DNA of 44,175 bases, from the NCBI GenBank assembly GCA_964369755.1, contig CAYJFY010000018.1:1-44175 (forward strand). The letters are read 5' to 3'. The notes under the pieces were generated by a model. That model was not told the origin of the DNA, did not search any database, and saw nothing but the letters and a program-made list of their open reading frames with translations. The DNA comes from CAUPWF01 sp964369755 (lineage in GTDB: Bacteria; Bacillota; Clostridia; Lachnospirales; Lachnospiraceae). Shown here one piece after another: positions 42,118 to 44,175 of this stretch. Numbering within the stretch: the first letter of the stretch is position 1; the number at the start of each line of letters is the position of its first letter. The position numbers were made by a program, and so were the translations under genes.

Positions 42118-43833
42118 TCATAACTCATAAACACGTGCCCCATGCGTCAATGGATCTCGATTCATATAATCAAACAGAACATGTTCTCCACCTATGATTT
42201 CCACATGAGTCATCTTACTCATCTGCCGCTTGTCATACTTCTCATATCCCTTCAATACCTTGTGTTCTTTTTCCTCTGTCTCGAAGAATTTTTTCACCTT
42301 TTCTTTATCTAATTCGCGATTTCGTGTAAACCTCGGACGTACTTTGCAAGCTTCCCGCAAACAAAGATCCATCATCAATGTATCATAGAATTTTTCTATT
42401 TGCTCTGCTGTCAAATCAAGTTCCTCTATTATAAAATCATACAAGATTTCATACCTTGCAATTCTGGAACACTTTTGCTTCCCATAATCATTTCTAATAT
42501 AAAAGGTACTTAATTTTTCATATAAGTGAAACGGTGTATCAAACTCTCTCACTAACAACTCCATGGTCGTTGAAAACTGATCGCTGTTATAATAGGTTTC
42601 CACCATCTCCTCTATCACCTTCAATCGAATCACTTCTTCGTAGGAGAGCCAATTTGTAGACAACACTTCATACGGTGGTGCTGATTTATATTGCAAACCA
42701 TACACTTCTTTCATTTCTTCCATGTAAGAACCCTTGAGGACTTTTAGAAATCCCAATTGGAGCTGTGCTGGTTTCATTTCGTAAACCTCATTGAATGACG
42801 TTTGGAATGTTTCATACCCCTCATATGGCAGCCCTGCAATCAAATCCAAATGTTGATGTACACGGTTGCTCGCCCTTACTTGTAACACATTCTTTCTTAC
42901 CTGGTTCAAGTTCATCGTACGTTTAATTTCGCGAACTGTCCTCTCATTCGTCGTCTGAACTCCAATCTCTAACTGAACCAGTCCACTCCGCATACTGGCT
43001 AACACTTCCATTTCTTCTTCCGTCAACAAGTCTGCTGCCACTTCAAAATGAAAATTCGTAACTCCATTATCATTGTCCCTAATGTAACTCCATATCCCTA
43101 GTGCATTTCTTTGCTTACAATTAAATGTTCGATCCACAAATTTCACTTGCTTCACCCTATGATTCAAGAATATTTGAATCTCCTGCTTCACTCGCTCCTC
43201 TGACCGAAATCTTAATTTTTTATCAATCGAAGACAGGCAGTAGCTACAGGAAAATGGACACCCTCTACTAGATTCATAGTAGATAATCTTATGTTCAAAA
43301 GCCTCTACATCATCATAGATAAATGGGATCCGATTCATATCGATCATTTCTCGCCAAGGATTCTCTACAATCTCGGATTCCACTCCATAATTTTGGTAAA
43401 ATGTAATTCCTGCAACATCAGGTAAGCTTCTTTTCCCCTCATATGATTCTAGCACCTCTGCAAAAGTCTCCTCACCCTCGCCACACATAATCCCTGTAAC
43501 GATTGGCTGCTGACCCAAAAGCTCTCGCGCACAATAAGAAACTTCAGGCCCACCTAGCCATATTTTGCTATTTGGCAACACCTTCTTCAAATCTACCATC
43601 AACTCTTTGACAAACATTATATTCCAAATATAACAAGAGAATGCCACAATGTCCGCACGCTTTTCGTAAATATCTTGCAAGATTTCATCTTGTAATTGGT
43701 TAATTGTATATTCCACAATCTCTATCGTCGTATTATCTAATCCCCCATATTTTTCGGCATATGCTTTTAGATTATACACTGCCAAATTCGAATGAATATA
43801 TTTCGCATTTATGGCAACTAGCAACACTTTCAT
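42118..43833 (-). CDS. B12-binding radical SAM protein (DUF4080-like C-terminus)
   Basis: From ATG 43833 this is 571 residues. An N-terminal cobalamin-binding Rossmann domain (about 1-135; KVLLVAINAKYIHSNLAVYNL, IWLGGPEVS) is followed by a radical SAM core with CxxxCxxC at Cys192, Cys196 and Cys199 (SRGCPFSCSYCLSS). The C-terminal part is about 200 residues and of unknown role. Such proteins are widespread in Clostridia; the substrate is unknown. No B12-binding DxHxxG motif is evident. AAGAAGG precedes the chosen ATG; the frame is open six bases further to TTG. It follows the SRP RNA gene and its terminator. Confidence 0.9.
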   Translation of the reverse strand: MKVLLVAINAKYIHSNLAVYNLKAYAEKYGGLDNTTIEIVEYTINQLQDEILQDIYEKRADIVAFSCYIWNIMFVKELMVDLKKVLPNSKIWLGGPEVSYCARELLGQQPIVTGIMCGEGEETFAEVLESYEGKRSLPDVAGITFYQNYGVESEIVENPWREMIDMNRIPFIYDDVEAFEHKIIYYESSRGCPFSCSYCLSSIDKKLRFRSEERVKQEIQIFLNHRVKQVKFVDRTFNCKQRNALGIWSYIRDNDNGVTNFHFEVAADLLTEEEMEVLASMRSGLVQLEIGVQTTNERTVREIKRTMNLNQVRKNVLQVRASNRVHQHLDLIAGLPYEGYETFQTSFNEVYEMKPAQLQLGFLKVLKGSYMEEMKEVYGLQYKSAPPYEVLSTNWLSYEEVIRLKVIEEMVETYYNSDQFSTTMELLVREFDTPFHLYEKLSTFYIRNDYGKQKCSRIARYEILYDFIIEELDLTAEQIEKFYDTLMMDLCLREACKVRPRFTRNRELDKEKVKKFFETEEKEHKVLKGYEKYDKRQMSKMTHVEIIGGEHVLFDYMNRDPLTHGARVYEL

Positions 43834-43860
43834 CGTCAACCTTCTTTCCCATCATTTATG

Positions 43861-43895
43861 ACAAAAAGCACCTACTTCCCATTCGGAAGTAGGTG
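43861..43895 (-). terminator. Terminator of the SRP RNA gene
   Basis: CACCTACTTCC and GGAAGTAGGTG form an 11-bp stem with a five-base loop; on the minus strand CTTTTTGT follows. It lies about 25 bases after the SRP RNA 3' end. Confidence 0.88.
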
Positions 43896-43920
43896 AAAAC
43901 AATTTTTATTTTATTTTTTG

Positions 43921-44175
43921 TGCATTACACTTCGAACTTAACTCCCCAAACGTTACTTAAGTAGTTAGCTCAACCCAGGCACCCTCACGGCACCCGAAAG
44001 GTTTCACTTAGTGCTGCTCCGTTCCCGACCTGACACGGTTCATGAATTTCCGTCGCGTAAGACCCAAATATCAATGCCACTTTCCTAAGGCAGCTTCACA
44101 AAGCAAGCCCTCTGTGTAATATCACCCCCACTATAGCGGATTGTGGGTACAAGGCACCGCTACCGCCCCGGCTGC
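43921..44175 (-). ncRNA. ffs: Signal recognition particle RNA, large bacterial type (5' end outside the window)
   Basis: The minus strand closely follows the B. subtilis scRNA pattern. The Alu domain near the 5' side has GGCGGTAGCGGTGCC and TGTACCCACAATCCGCTATAG. The S domain has TTGGGTC... and GAATTCATGAACC, then CAGGTCGGGAACGGAGCAGCA with its GGAA tetraloop (plus-strand 44022-44025). The 3' portion has GTGCCTGGGTTGAGCTAAC and AAGTAACG. About 255 bases are present; perhaps 10-20 bases of the 5' end lie beyond the right edge. It pairs with Ffh to target membrane proteins. Confidence 0.96.

Overview
This 44 kb window looks like chromosome of an anaerobic, low-GC Clostridium relative, most likely Lachnospiraceae. 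That is an inference from gene content and order, not from a marker gene. Supporting points are AT-rich intergenic DNA, strong GGAGG ribosome-binding sites, a fermentative pyruvate formate-lyase set, a split transketolase, CUT1 sugar transporters without their own ATPase, a YesM/YesN-type two-component pair and a large SRP RNA with an Alu domain. Almost every gene is on the minus strand, so transcription runs right to left. The exception is one plus-strand membrane-protein gene at 24.7 kb.

Left part (1-16.6 kb): an L-arabinose/pentose island. In transcription order it begins with a GntR/LacI-type regulator (15476-16576). A CUT1 importer follows (binding lipoprotein and two permeases), then a TIM-barrel glycoside hydrolase and L-ribulose-5-phosphate 4-epimerase (araD). 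A second GntR/LacI regulator with araA and an FGGY ribulokinase (araB) comes next. After these lie a YesN/YesM two-component system and a YtfQ/YtfR-like importer that runs off the left edge. Together these would take up arabinose or short arabinosides, trim them, and convert arabinose via ribulose and ribulose-5-P to xylulose-5-P. The two regulators have visibly different operator-like palindromes at their own promoters.

Pentose-phosphate segment (16.6-20.5 kb): transaldolase and the two transketolase halves form an operon that would feed xylulose-5-P into glycolysis. Its promoter region carries a cluster of TTATTAAT boxes and a 155-bp structured element with short terminal inverted repeats. 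A LacI-family gene lies next to it.

Central part (20.5-31 kb): recR, ybaB and dnaX follow a phosphofructokinase. Then come tRNA-Gly and tRNA-Phe, a hemolysin III/PAQR-like protein (plus strand), a decayed Rpn/PD-(D/E)XK transposase-like remnant and a 2[4Fe-4S] ferredoxin. The pyruvate formate-lyase operon follows; here the glycyl-radical domain is a separate 81-residue gene. dnaB and rplI come next.

Right part (31-44 kb): housekeeping genes gdpP, metK, murA, a shikimate-kinase-like gene, an unknown protein, trmL, an aminotransferase with an Lrp regulator, an AIR-synthase-like protein, a VanW protein, a 33-residue membrane microprotein, and a B12-binding radical SAM protein. The window ends inside the SRP RNA gene.

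The observations I consider most worth a second look are the split pyruvate formate-lyase, the 155-bp element inside the transaldolase control region, the two operator families of the paired AraR-like regulators, the unannotated membrane microprotein, and the glycoside hydrolase of unclear specificity.
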